From positions 53,841 through 117,840 of the forward strand of contig RXIC02000422.1 in NCBI GenBank assembly GCA_003952965.2: 64,000 nucleotides of DNA, in the 5' to 3' direction. The stretch is from Morella rubra. Taxonomy: Eukaryota > Streptophyta > Magnoliopsida > Fagales > Myricaceae. Below the pieces are notes generated by a model. The model was not told where the DNA came from and did not search any database. It saw nothing but the letters and a program-made list of their open reading frames with translations. The translations under genes and the position numbers were made by a program. Below are positions 24,536 to 35,879 of the stretch, piece by piece (the first letter of the stretch is position 1; each line of letters starts with the position of its first letter).

Positions 24536-25945
24536 GGGTAGCTACATGGATGAGGATACTCAGGCATTGTTTGCTAAACATGCCAAAGGGGAGCTAGATC
24601 CAATGATGTATAACTTGAGAAATGGAGTTCTTTTCTATAAGGGCAGACTCTATGTTGGGGCTACTACCAACTTCAGAGAGTTAATTATACAACAAGCACA
24701 TGACTCACCCTTAGGAGGGCACTCAGGTTATGACAAAACATTGCACAGACTCAGAGGAATTTTTATTGGCCAAGCATGAAACTACATCTCAAACAGTTTA
24801 TCAGAGAATGCAACATATGTCAGCAAATGAAACATGAGAATATAGCCCCAGGGGGCCTCCTACAACCATTGCCAATTCCAGACAAGGTATGAAGTCATAT
24901 TACCATGGATTTTATTGAGGGCTTACCTTTATCACAAGGGTATTCGTTATTTATGTGGTGGTGGACAGGTGATCAAAATACGCTCATTTCATTCCATTAA
25001 CACATCCATATACGGCTTCTAAAGTGGCCCTGCTTTTCTTGTCTACTGTGTTCAAAATACATGGCCTTCCTGAGTCCATTATCTCTATCAGATCCAACTT
25101 TTACTAGTACGTTTTGGAAGGAGCTATTCAGAAGCTCAATGTATTACACTTTTCTTATAGTACTGCATACCATCCACAGACAGATGGGCAGACAGAGATT
25201 GTCAATAAATGCCTTGAAAATTACTTAAGGTGTTTTGTGGGCGATTGACCAAGGGATTGGTCACAATGGATACCATTAGCTGAATGGTGTTATAATACTA
25301 ACTCTCATGCCTCAACCAAGCTCACACCATATGAGGTAGTGTACAGGCAGTTACCTCCACCATTGTTACCTTATGAAGCTGGCACAACAGGGGTGGCTGT
25401 TGTTGACAATGCTTTGCGTTCTCGCGACCAGACCATGTAGTTGTTAAAAGAAAATTTATTAAAAGCTCAGAATCGTATGAAACACTACACAGATCTACAT
25501 AGAACTGAACGACAATTTGAGGTTGGAGAGTGGGTATACCTCTGTTTGCAGCCTTATCGCCAAACTTCGGTCTCCCAGCGGCGGATCTTGAAGCTTTCCC
25601 CCCGGTTCTATGGACCCTTCCAGATCACTGCTAGAATAGGCGCTGTTGCTTACAGACTTCACCTCCCCACGCAAGCTCGAGTGCATCCGGTCTTCCATGT
25701 GTCTCAGTTGAAGAAGAAACTGGGTTCCCGGTATATTCCTCTGCCTTCACTGCCTCCAGTAACCTTAGATGGAACTTTTAGTCCCAAACCCCATGCTATT
25801 CTGGAGCGGCGTGTGCGTAGGCATGGTCATTTGCCCTTCATGGAGGTTTTGGTACAATGGGAGGGACAACAGCTTGAAGATGCCACTTGAGAACCTTTGG
25901 AGCCTTTGCGTCTCAAATTCCCGCACCTTATGGATATGGTGCTTT
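24519..25945 (+). pseudogene. Gypsy integrase with GPY/F and chromodomain, remnant
   Basis: The integrase zinc-binding region (HDSPLGGHSGYDKT, then ECNICQQMK after a frameshift) lies at 24700-24830. The catalytic core starts with MDFIEGLPLSQGYS (about 24908). The C-terminal part has the GPY/F motif (LSPRFYGPFQIT) and VHPVFHVSQLKK at 25441-25720. A chromodomain follows (ILERRVRRHGHLPF, VQWEGQQLEDAT) with a TGA where chromodomains usually have Trp, then EPLEPLRLKFP to a stop near 25945. The chromodomain assigns the element to the chromovirus clade, whose integrases target modified chromatin. Confidence 0.88.
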
Positions 25946-25959
25946 GAAGAGAGGGGCTG

Positions 25960-26448
25960 TGTTACACGACCAGACAAGAAGACAAGAGGCCACATGTGAG
26001 TTAAGGAAAGAAATAAAAGATTGGAGAAGTTTCGTATTGCAGATGAGTTAACGTGGCTTAAAAGTGGCAATGATGGGCTGCGTATTACATTGGGCTTAAG
26101 TGTAATGGGCTGGATTTAGTGGTTCAGTCGAGTGATTATTTGGTCCAATTGTAGTGGTTATGGGCCCCATATTTTCATTTACGTATGCATTTTCAGTTCA
26201 GTTAGTTTGTTACAACTGTGGAGAGGGCTAGCAGTATTTAGAGGGCAGTTATTCCTTCAGGAAGAATCACCAAACAATCCTAAGCTTCAGAGTTTTTCTT
26301 CCTGTATCTCTCTCTATTTCTATGGAGGTTAGCCAAACCTCAAATTTGGCTTAGAAATCAATCAAATTCCTATTACTCAAATATCTCGTTCTACTTACAA
26401 CCAGTGAGATCTTTTCAAATAGATTACAAATACTAGAGAGTTGTTACA
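25960..26448 (+). repeat. Gypsy 3' LTR
   Basis: A 489-bp copy of 19842-20338, preceded by the purine tract GAAGAGAGGGGC. It ends GTTACA and is followed immediately by TACCATT, which belongs to the TRIM primer-site region. Confidence 0.92.
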
Positions 26449-26455
26449 TACCATT

Positions 26456-26873
26456 TGTTACATGCCTTAGGAGAACTCACCCCCAAAAGCTAGCTCAAGA
26501 GGGAGGGAGCCTAAGGCATATAAACCCCATATTGGCATCTCATACTACCAATGTGGGACAGAACTCATACTTTCCAAATGGTCCATAACATTCCACCATG
26601 CTCCGCAGCCCCAGCGCCCACGCAAGTTGGCTGTGCACTAGGCTTTTCCTAGTCCCGGGCTAACACTGCAATATCGGCGTCATCCTCTGCACCGCACGAT
26701 TGCAACTAGGAGGCATGGTGTAGGCTCTGATACCATTTGTTACATGCCTTAGGAGAACTCACCCCCAAAAACTAGCTCAAGAGGGGAGGGAGTCTAAGGC
26801 ATATAAACCCCATATTGGCATCCCATACTACCAATGTAGGACAGAACTCATACTCTCCAAATGGTCCATAACA
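26456..26873 (-). mobile_element. TRIM (miniature LTR element), reverse orientation
   Basis: Two 135-136 bp direct repeats (26456-26590 and 26738-26873) begin TGTTACATGCC and end CCATAACA. They flank a 147-bp non-coding core. On the minus strand the core begins with a primer-binding site (AATGGTATCAGAGCC, about 26723-26737), complementary to initiator tRNA-Met, directly next to the LTR end. This size and structure define a terminal-repeat retrotransposon in miniature, mobilised by other elements. The seven bases TACCATT before the first LTR repeat the end of the core, as if a third unit had been cut off at the gypsy 3' LTR. Confidence 0.88.
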
Positions 26874-26947
26874 CACTTCGGGTGTAGGCCACACCACTAA
26901 TCCACTATGAACTCAAACTTTTACAATTGATGATCTTAAGCAACCCC
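26874..26947 (-). mobile_element. LTR-like host segment, second part
   Basis: A short stretch between the TRIM and solo LTR B. Its first bases, CACTT, nearly duplicate CACTC at 19837-19841 before the gypsy 5' LTR, so the gypsy-TRIM block appears to have entered here as one unit or in two steps. It ends with ACCCC, the target duplication of solo LTR B. Confidence 0.45.
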
Positions 26948-28191
26948 TGTAAGTCTAGATAACAACCTAAGAGGGGTGAATTGAGTTTAAATAAAATATG
27001 AAACTTTTTCAAATAAAAACTCAGCTCTGAAAAACGTTTTAAACAATAAGAATCGAAGAGTAATAAATAATAGCAATAAAGTAAGAGAGTTAAGGAGGAG
27101 AGATAACACCAAGATTTTTAAGTAGTTCGGCCAAGACTTGCTTACGTCCACCCCCAAGGCTCTTGCCTTCCTTGGGCTTTCTCCACTATAATCCAATAGT
27201 AGTCACAACTTAGCTTCCAGGTGCTAAGTAACTGTTACAAGCGTTTTTCCGAGCTCATGCTTCAATTCGTACAACAAATCTCACAACCAATAGATTTCTT
27301 CTATCCTCACGGGTAGGCTTAAGTGTATCCCACACTTCAATGTTTTTCAAGGTTGTGTGGAAGAAATGATAAACAATAGCTCTAAAATCTTGATGAGCAA
27401 AAACAAGTTACAATGATGAGCTAGAAGACAAGATCAGAGATTGATTGCTGCAAGAATAGCAAGTGATAATAGCAACTTTCTTAGAATGTGTATAGGTTTC
27501 TTCTTTTGCTCTTTTCTCTCTCTTTTAGAGCTAGGTCAAGATTGATGATGCAAAAGGTGCATTTTCTCTCTCCATAAGATTGTCTTCATAGGTCTTCAGT
27601 CTTGGGTGGTCCCAAGGGCCTTTATGGAATATTGGAGAGGTGCCATACGTCTTAAAACTCATGCTGATGTCATCTTTAAAAAACAGGGTTCCCAAAACAT
27701 GTGTCGATACATATACTCCTATTTGTCAACACCTTTTTCAAGCCTGGAAACAAATTTTAAGTGACTATGGCATGTGTCGACATTTCCTTCATCATGTGTC
27801 GACACTATCTTATCATGTGTCGATACTCTGCTTCACATGTGTTGACACTATTAAGCTAGCTTCTGGCAGCAATGCAATGTGTCAATACTACATATCCCAT
27901 GTGTCGACACCATCTTGGCAGGGAAGATTTTTAGTGCTTTAATGATGTACAATCCTTTCCATTTCAACACGAAAACTCCTACAATGAAAAATATAATAAT
28001 TTAAGTGCATGCCATGGTGTTTAATATAATTATAGGGCTTAATGAACTTAAGAGAGAATAAATATAATTGAATACTCTTACTTGAATTGTGGATTAACAA
28101 CCATGTATTCTAAAAATACTCCAAAGCTATTTTATTGTTTGTTATCATCAAAATCAAATTAGATTGCTCAAGGAGCAACCTTGGGCTAACA
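26948..28191 (-). mobile_element. Solo LTR B
   Basis: A 1244-bp element (plus-strand ends TGTAAGTC...GGGCTAACA) flanked by a perfect 5-bp duplication ACCCC (26943-26947 and 28192-28196). Read on the minus strand it starts TGTTAGCCCAAGG and ends with AATTCACCCCTCTTAGG-type U5. No internal coding region is attached. Between 27690 and 27915 it carries about seven variants of CATGTGTCGACAC. It is related in layout to solo LTRs A and C but distinct in sequence. Confidence 0.92.
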
Positions 28192-28196
28192 ACCCC

Positions 28197-28740
28197 ATCC
28201 CCTATCCAAATTCCTAATTCGAAAAAGTCATTCAAGAAACTTCTCAAGCCGATGTCCAGCACTCAATTCTTGACCAGAATTCTGATCCCATCCATGTTAC
28301 CTATGAACTCACTAGTGCCTTCAGCTCTAGGAACTTTAGTAGCTCCTCTTGAGAATTCTCGAGAACTTATGTGATTCGGTGATTGCTTTCTTCAATATGC
28401 AAGTAGAAATGGTTGTCTCCAATTATAGCAGATTTCTACTCCACCAATCTTCCAACCAATAGGAAGCAATAACTCTCTCAACTCAAATCTTCAAAACGTA
28501 TAATTCTTGTTTAGAGAGAAAATCGAAGAACAAAGGATTTTCAAGAGGATTTGAACGTTTATGGCATATATGTGACTAGATAAATCCATGAGGCCTTGTA
28601 GATGAGTATTTATAGAGCTAAGATAGACTTATACGTGTCAATTTAGCTAATAAATTTGATTAGGCGAAGTTACAACTAACATAACAATTTTGGTTAAATT
28701 TACCGTTAGGCTAACTTCGCTCTAACACTGATATAACACT
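28197..28740 (-). mobile_element. LTR-like host segment, third part
   Basis: A non-coding sequence following solo LTR B. On the minus strand it has CTCTATAAATACTCATC (about 28600-28617), a TATA-like promoter expected in an LTR. Candidate outer ends CTCTAACA (28727) or ATATAACA (28738) fit a 5' LTR end read in reverse, but I found no matching target duplication near 19460. The assignment is tentative. Confidence 0.35.
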
Positions 28741-29015
28741 ACCAACTGTTCCAGACATTCTTGATAGTTGAACAAACCTTCTGAAAGCTTCACCTATAGT
28801 CTACATCCTTCTTGTTCCTTCCATGTACATACCAAGTGAGTGCTCGATGATCTCAATTTCCCTTGTATTATCGGAAGCTATCTTAGTTCGAACTTTTTCC
28901 CTATCACCAAACCAGACGAAGGAGGAAGACAATCTCATTTCCCTCTTTCCTTGTCCAGGTGCAAAGAAGCTCTTTTGCAAAAAAATTCCTCCATTCACTT
29001 ATCCAAGATCAATAT
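28741..29015. other. Unassigned segment before solo LTR C
   Basis: This holds a 65-codon minus-strand frame (28801-28998) containing FGDREKVRTKIASDN that I do not recognise. The AATAT duplication (29011-29015) belongs to solo LTR C. It may be a gene or transposon remnant. Confidence 0.3.
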
Positions 29016-30326
29016 TGTAAATCTTAGGATTAAGGCAACCCAAGAGGGGGGTGAATTGGGTTTCAAAACTTTTTCAAAACTCACCCTTTAGAAAGTGTTT
29101 GCTAGCTACAAGTTCACAAAGAGAAACGATTGCAATAAAAGATTGAACACAAGAATATATATTGCAACTCAAATAGAAAATAAAACTTAGAACAAGAAAC
29201 TAATAGCACAATGTAATGAGATAAGGGATGAGAAGCAAACACAAGATTTTTAGGTAGTTCGGCAAACCCGCCTACATCCACCCCTCAAGCTCCTTTACCA
29301 AGCCTTGAGGTTTTTCCACTATGCTCCCTTCAACCAAGGAGAGCTTTCCTTACACTTGAGCTTGAGAAACACCTCTTCAAGCCTCAAGAACGAGTTTGAG
29401 AACAAACCTCTCCAAACTCCTTCTTTTGATGAACAACCTTCACCAAAAGGAAACAAGAGAATCACTCTCTTAATTGTGTATAGGGATGAACGGAAATGCT
29501 CACTAAAACTCCCTTGATGGAGTAGATGTTACAATGAGAAATTTCTATCTCTTAGGCTTCATACAACAACAAGGATGTGAAAGTGTTGATTATGTGTGAA
29601 TGATGTTTGAACAAGGATTGAAAGGTTTTAGATCACTCTTAGCTTTAGCAAAATGATTTAAGTTATTCAGCAAATTTTAAAAGGCGTAGGAATGGCTTTA
29701 TATAGGCCTCATAAGAAAAATAGTCGTTGGGAGTCGAGCTGTTAAAAACTCACAATGAACCGGTCAACTGCTACATGAACCAGTCGACCACTGCAGGTTT
29801 ACGTTACCCAACGGTCATAATGTCAGAGGTCAGAACGGCTCTTTTTTAACTTTTCAAACTAACCGGTCGATTGCTATACCAAGCGATCGAAGATCGGTCG
29901 ACCGCTACATGAGCCGGTTGACCTCCTCAACTTAAGCATATGATCCGTTGTTTTAAAAACATGATTTTGACCAACTTAAAATACCGAATTTTAAAGACTA
30001 ACTTCCCATAAGTATATAAAAGGTTTGAGAGTTTAATTGGGATATTTTAAAGCCATTTAAAACATTTTAAAATCTTCAAAACAAGAGGTAAAACATCTCA
30101 TGCAAGTTTTAAAGAAATATGCAAGTGTGTGGTTCAAATCCTTATTAAAGATGAAGTCTTAGAGTTACAATGATTACCCTAGCATCTTGATTCTTTACTT
30201 TAAGAGCACTTCCATTGAAAGGGATGTTACTTAATTACTTCGTGCTCATTTTGGATCCGCTTTGCTTCACATCTCAATTACTTCTATTGTTATCATCAAA
30301 ACATTGATTATGACTAAAAGCCAACA
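29016..30326 (-). mobile_element. Solo LTR C (same family as A, inverted)
   Basis: A 1311-bp element with ends TGTAAATC...GCCAACA and a perfect 5-bp duplication AATAT (29011-29015, 30327-30331). Its reverse complement matches solo LTR A over most of its length, but C keeps a segment of about 200 bp (around 29230-29450) that A lacks. Several CGGTCGACCG-like words recur near 29760-29930. Confidence 0.92.
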
Positions 30327-30331
30327 AATAT

Positions 30332-31015
30332 AAACCTATTTCTGGAAAGCAAAATCCATTTAGAGATATATAATTGCGATTTGGGTCGTGCCCTAGATGA
30401 AGACCGAAAGCAATTTCAAGGAGAAGAAGAGTAAACGGTAAGTCATATAGCTTTTGACCTTCATTTCCTCTATTGGAATGGACATGAATAATGTTGTGGA
30501 ATGTTTGATTTATGATTGTGATTTTGTGGATTAGGGTTATGAATTTGTAGCGAAAGTTTGAAGTTTCATTTTGTAGAAAAATCTCAACCTGGATAATGCA
30601 TTTATCTTAGATGTTGGATTGCTATTTATAGGCATTTTAGGTGGTCCAAAAGCTTCAATTCAATTATGTATATATCATTGTAAGTTGTTACCGGTAGCTG
30701 ACAACATGTGGTCTCTGGGTCATTGTTTGATATTTTATCGTTTTGTCAACATGTGTAAGTAGCTATGTTTTGTTTTGTAAAGCACATTGGTCATTAAACA
30801 ATTGATTTTCAAACCATTTAACATCACTTTCTGACAGTTTACAATCTGTCTGATTTTACACAACTTGCATTTGGTGTAACATTGCTTATTTCTGTAAAAT
30901 TTTGACCCCTGATTTTACTCTTGTCTAGTTTTTTTGCCCTCTGTGGCTATTACCAAAATCCCAAAGCTTTATCTAGGTAACAAAATGTTAGCCCATAACA
31001 AAAGCAAAATCCCGC
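30332..31015. other. Gap between solo LTR C and hAT element
   Basis: AT-rich. A possible short first exon, ATG at 30389 followed by a Lys-rich frame and a GTAAG donor near 30439, could belong to the Mutator-like gene downstream, but the splice frame is not supported. Nothing else is recognised. Confidence 0.3.
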
Positions 31016-31180
31016 AGTAGGACCAATGGCGGATTCGGGATCAAAATTCAATGGGGTCAAACTTTAAACGATAAATGAGAAGAAATTTTTTTTCCTTTGT
31101 AATGCAAAAAATTGTCTTAAAGTTACAATATCGAAAATTAAAGACTACAAGTATTAAAATTATTAGAATAACGTACAGTA

Positions 31181-33638
31181 CTATGTACTCTGATTGAAAG
31201 GTGACAATTGCATCCTACGTTTTTGCATCTTCTGAAAATGTTGCAAAATGGCTTCGTTCTCAATAGTTTTAAAAACTTCTTGCTCGATGTACACTGCCAT
31301 GCAATCATTCATCCAGTCATCTCTCATCCTATTACGCAAATCACTCTTAATGATCTTCATTGCAGAAAATACTCTTTCAACGTTGCAGTCACAACTGGTA
31401 AAACCAATGTCAACTTAATAAGTCGATAAACTAATGGAAATAGAATATTATTTTTGGTCTCAACCATCTTCATAGCAAAACCTCAATATCTTGAAGCCCA
31501 AAAAAAAATCATTTCTTCTAACATCTCTAATATAGGTATTAAGCTGATTTTTAAGTATCAAATGATCATCTACTGTGAAATCTTCTGGATAAAGCTCAGC
31601 AAGACAAGTAACTTAGCATGATCAAACACTGAGAATGAGTTTTTTGGATCAAGACATGCTATGCAAAGAAGTAACTCTGTACTTGCTTCTGTGAACCGAT
31701 TATTCATCTCCTGAATGATCAAATCAATAACCTGGCAAAACACTTCCACACGAAAATGATGGAAATAAGTAATAGTTTGCCCTATACACCTCGAACAACT
31801 ACGAGTTGGTATAATGTCTTCCATATTCGGCACACTAATAGAGTGATCCACACAAAAAGTTTTGACTTCTTCCAAAAATTCATCCCATTCTATCTCTCTC
31901 ATTTCTTGCAACTGTTCCTTCACAACTCCAACCAAACTCATAGCATTAACAATGTCTTGATCTTTTCGTGTAAGGCTTGTGACAATTCATTTGTAATTCT
32001 CATTATATTCCTCAACAATGCATAATGAATACAACTCAAAACTATCCATCTTATCCATCAAACTCATAGCCATAGATCTTTGTTCTGGGAGAGTACCATC
32101 ATCTTTTATGTGTTCAAGCACTTCCAATACTGATGACCACATAGTGAAGAGACGGATTATTGTAAGGTGGTATGAACCCCAACGAGTGTCACCTACAATA
32201 TTATGGGAATTATAAAACTATAAACAAATTAAAAAAAACTAAATAGTCTATTAATATTATAATGAAATATAGTAATCACCTGGTCGTGCGAGACTGGTTT
32301 CTTGATTTTTGCCCCTTCCACTAGAAATCTCTCCTTTGTCCAACCGCTCCACTATCTTCTTATGACAACTTTGCCGAAGAGCATCTTTCCTTTTACATGA
32401 AGCTCCGACCATATTCACAATCATAGAAGTATAATTAAAAAAATCACCAACTTGAAGTTATTCTTTGCAATACCCACAATAGCCAATTGAAGTTGGTGAG
32501 CAAAACAATGGATATAGATAGCAGAAGGATTGTCCCTCAAAATGAGAGACTTCAACCCATTGAACTCGCCTCGCATGTTTGATGCCCCATCATACCCTTG
32601 ACCTCTCAATCTGGATATTGACAACCCATGTCTTGCAAACAATTTGTCTATAGCTTTTTTCAAAGATTCAGAGCAAGTATCAGAACATGTTCCACACCAA
32701 GAAACCTTTCAATCACCTGTCCACGTATGTTCACATATCTCAAAACACTGCCATTTGCTCCTTCACTGAATTATCTCGAGACTCATCAACCATAAAAGAA
32801 TAAAATCATCCCCAATTTCTTTAATGATGGCAAGTGTGGTCTGAGCTGCACAAGCACTCACCATTTCCTTCTGAATTTTGGAGAAGTCATTTGGTTGTTT
32901 CCAGGAGCATTAGTGTTAAGTGTCTTAGCAACTTTTCATCACGTTGGCAAAACACATTCAAAAGCTCAAGAAAATTGTCCCTTCCTTATTGAACTCTCAG
33001 ACTCATCATGACCACGAAAAGCTAATCCTTGCCCCAAAAGATAACGAATGACATCTAAAACCGCTGTTAAACGAATGCGATAAGCATTCTCTTGATCGTG
33101 CCGTGTGCGGATAACATGTGCGACACACTTTGTCGCTGATTTTCAAGTGTTTCACATTGTCTTCTAGCTTCATTGTGAGCACTATCATGTGCACCAACAT
33201 GTTCACCAAAAACTTCCACTGCCTTTTTCCAATTGCTAAATCCCGTAGATGTAAACTTATCTCCCCCGGACTTCCCTCCTCTAGGTCGCCTAAACAGATA
33301 ACACCACAAGCAATATGCCTCATCCTTTGATACACTATATTCCAACCAATTAAAATCTTTAAACCATATCTCCCTAAAACCCCTCATTTCTTGCCCGTAT
33401 TGCTTCTTGGGAAAATTATGGCCACGCGGTTGAAAAGGACCTTTGATCAAGTACTCCCTACGAACTTGATCCCTAATCCAACATCATATTCTTCAATGGG
33501 TTTACGTAACCCTAGGTCAGCAATAATATCATCCGGACTAAACATAATGCGAGGTCTTTTTGAACTAATATCCGTTTCAGAATTAGTAGCCACATTAGGA
33601 GTATTAGACGACCCCACGTTGCGTGGCTTTCTTATCAC
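31181..33638 (-). pseudogene. hAT transposase (TTF zinc finger / DUF4371 / dimerisation domain) remnant
   Basis: Minus strand. The N-terminal frame at 33447-33638 ends in LGLRKPIEEYDVGL. A TTF-type zinc-finger frame at 33067-33450 has WLEYSVSKDEAYCLWCYLF and GFSNWKKAVEVFGEHVG. A middle part near 32900-33040 has FRGHDESES. The RNase-H-like core at 32421-32663 has GQGYDGASNMRGEFNGL and HCFAHQLQLA, and the C-terminal hAT dimerisation region at 31181-31430 has LPVVTATVERVFSAMKIIKS. This order is that of ZMYM-like hAT transposases. At least three frameshifts and several stops break it. Confidence 0.9.
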
Positions 33639-34629
33639 AAACTTATCTATTATCTAAACAAAATAAAACAAAGTGAAGACAATCAATCAATTGGATCATA
33701 ACTCAAAAATCCAAATTCCAATCTAATTAATTAAAAATGATACTACCAAAAAAATCCCCAATTTCCCAAAATGTCAAAATTCCTAATTCAAATCCAAATT
33801 CTAATCTAATTACATTGCATTCAATTGACATTACAATCAAATTAATTAAAAATGATATAAATGTCAAAATCTCTAATTAAATAAATTCCAATTGTCATTC
33901 CCAATTAAATTTAAAAGTTGCATTCAATTGACTTAATTAAAAATAATACTATTAAAAAAATCCCCAATTTCACAAAATGTCAAAATCCTAATTCAAATAT
34001 AAATTCCAATCTAATTACATTGCATTCAATTGACATTACAATCAAATTAATTAAAAATGATACTACTAAAAAAATCCCCAATTTCCTAAAATGTCAAAAT
34101 CCCTAATTCAAATCCAAATTCCAATCTAATTACATTGCATTCAATTGATATTACATCAAATTAATTAAAAATGATATTACCAAAAATTAAATGTTGGTCA
34201 ACTAATAGTTTTAGATGTGATCATATTAAATTATAACCACATCCACATTAGAATTTAGAATAACCACATCCATAAAAAAATGAAAACATAAATTGAAATT
34301 CAAAATAAACAATTTCACAAACCAATCAAATAAACAGTTTCACAAATCACATATATCCAAATTTCAAACTAATTCAATCCCATCCTCCAACAATTTCACA
34401 AGCCACAAATATCCAAACCAATTTAATCTCATCCTCCAACTGTCCAACAATTTCACAAATCACAAAATTCCAAACCCTAAAGCATTTTTAGCATACTAAA
34501 TAAATGAATTTTTCTACTGAATTGTAGAGAGAGAATCTTGGATAGAGAGACATACTAGGGGTCCAGCAATTTGCAATTTCTTTGCACAAAATTTCGAGGA
34601 TCTTACAAAAATTGAAACTGTCAAAAATC

Positions 34630-35015
34630 AAAATAATGAGATTGAGAGAGAGGCAAGAGTTGAGAGTCAAGAGAGAGAGAGGCAGAGACCGAGAGTTGAG
34701 AGTTGAGAGAGAGAGAGAGGTAGTTGGCAGAGAGCAAAAGAGAGACTGAGAGGGAAAGAGAGCCTTACACCAGCAGGCAGCACCGCAGTAGCGGTGTGGA
34801 CAGTGGCGGATTACTGGGTGTGGACGGTGGACCGTGGTAGAGAAAGAAAGAAAGACTGAGAGAAGTGAGAGCACGGGCAAGTTGAATTAGGGATGGTGCA
34901 ACAGCAGTGGTGCAGCGGTGGGCGGTGGGCAACGGGGCACGGTGGTGCCGCGGTGGGCGAGAAAGAGAAAGGGAGAGAAAATTCGAAGAGAGAGAGAGAG
35001 AGAGAGAGAGAAAGA
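34630..35015. repeat. GA-rich microsatellite region
   Basis: Runs of GAGAGA at 34640-34760 and a clean (GA)n tract near 34986-35012, with a GC-richer stretch between. It lies in the 5' untranslated or promoter side of the hAT transposase gene. GA/CT tracts are frequent in plant 5' regions. Confidence 0.8.
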
Positions 35016-35254
35016 AAGAGGGACGTGTTTTTTCAAAACAAGGTGAAACGCACCGTTTCACCTTCTAAATTATAAAAAATAAACGGGCCCAGGCCCTACA
35101 GGCTACAAAACTAGGGTTGGCCTGGGCTTATGGAGATTGGGCCCTCATAGGCCCAGGCCAACTTATGGGGAAAAAAAAATATATTACATGTAATTTTTTT
35201 TTTAAGTAGTCCAATGGGGGGCCGCCACCCCTTGGATCCGCCACTGAGTAGGAC

Positions 35255-35870
35255 CGCTTGTATCAAAGTGAAATTTTTCCTAACACATTCTTCATCTTCA
35301 ACTTAAGATCCAAACTTTTGTTATTCGATGACATATTCTTTCTGTCTCTTCCAATGTAAGAATATCAAAATCACTCTGAAGTAGTTTGTGATTGTTAAGG
35401 GTTATGCTTTCACCTAGTTGATGAAGCAGTTAATGTTTCTTAGCTTGCAGTCTAAGGTGTAAATGGTGGAACATACTTCTGAAAAATGGTGTGAAGTGTT
35501 TTTGATGAAATCTACAAATTATATTGTTCAGGATCCATTGAGTTCTCCTCTACTTGTTTAAATCACAAATCTCTTATGTGATTATTTACCCCTTGGGTTG
35601 TTTTAACTAGCTATATGATTGGCAGTAGTGGCTTATCTAATATTTAAATCACAGATCTCTACATTTTCTTTTTATGCAAGTTATGGTTACCCTTTATTAA
35701 AGAAAGTGATGTTAAATGGCAATAGAAAAAATTGCAAGTTTCATTATGTTACAGATTACATTTAGTAAATTCTTTTACAACTTTAATTTTTTACAGACAA
35801 AAGTAAAGTTGCATTTATTGATTTATTTTTCCAAGTCTTACTCTATCATCTCATCTTGTTATAGATTATT
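35255..35870. other. AT-rich gap before MULE exon
   Basis: No coding signal. It ends in a good acceptor (TTATTGTGTCAG at 35879) for the MULE N-terminal exon, so it is probably intron of the Mutator-like gene into which the hAT element was inserted. Confidence 0.4.
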
Positions 35871-35879
35871 GTGTCAGGT

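Larger units (their letters stand above)
19842..26448 (+). mobile_element. Ty3/gypsy chromovirus, degenerate, full-length with both LTRs
   Basis: LTRs lie at 19842-20338 and 25960-26448 (both TGTTACAC...GTTACA). A primer-binding site follows the 5' LTR and a purine-rich tract (GAAGAGAGGGG) precedes the 3' LTR. The domain order gag, protease, RT, RNase H, integrase, chromodomain is that of plant chromoviruses. Several stops and frameshifts and a 1.17-kb solo LTR inside pol make it non-autonomous. The two LTRs differ by several substitutions and a small indel, so the insertion is not recent. The flanks do not show a clean duplication directly at the LTR ends (see the TRIM entry). Confidence 0.93.
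31024..35246 (-). mobile_element. hAT DNA transposon, complete but disabled
   Basis: Terminal inverted repeats CAATGGCGGAT (31024) and CAGTGGCGGAT (reverse complement at 35246) enclose 4223 bp. An exact 8-bp duplication AGTAGGAC lies at 31016-31023 and 35247-35254. An 8-bp duplication and CAGTGGCGGA-type ends are diagnostic of hAT elements, and this end sequence is common in the Tip100-like group. The transposase relic on the minus strand (31181-33638) agrees. The rest is AT-rich (33650-34480) and GA-rich (34620-35015) non-coding sequence. Confidence 0.95.

Noticed and set aside
27690..27915. Regularly recurring ATGTGTCGACAC words considered as a CRISPR-like or satellite array
   Set aside because: Spacing is irregular, the units vary, and the whole lies inside a solo LTR of a plant genome.
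34488..35061. Ser/Leu-rich frames on the minus strand
   Set aside because: Produced by the GA/CT microsatellite in the hAT element.
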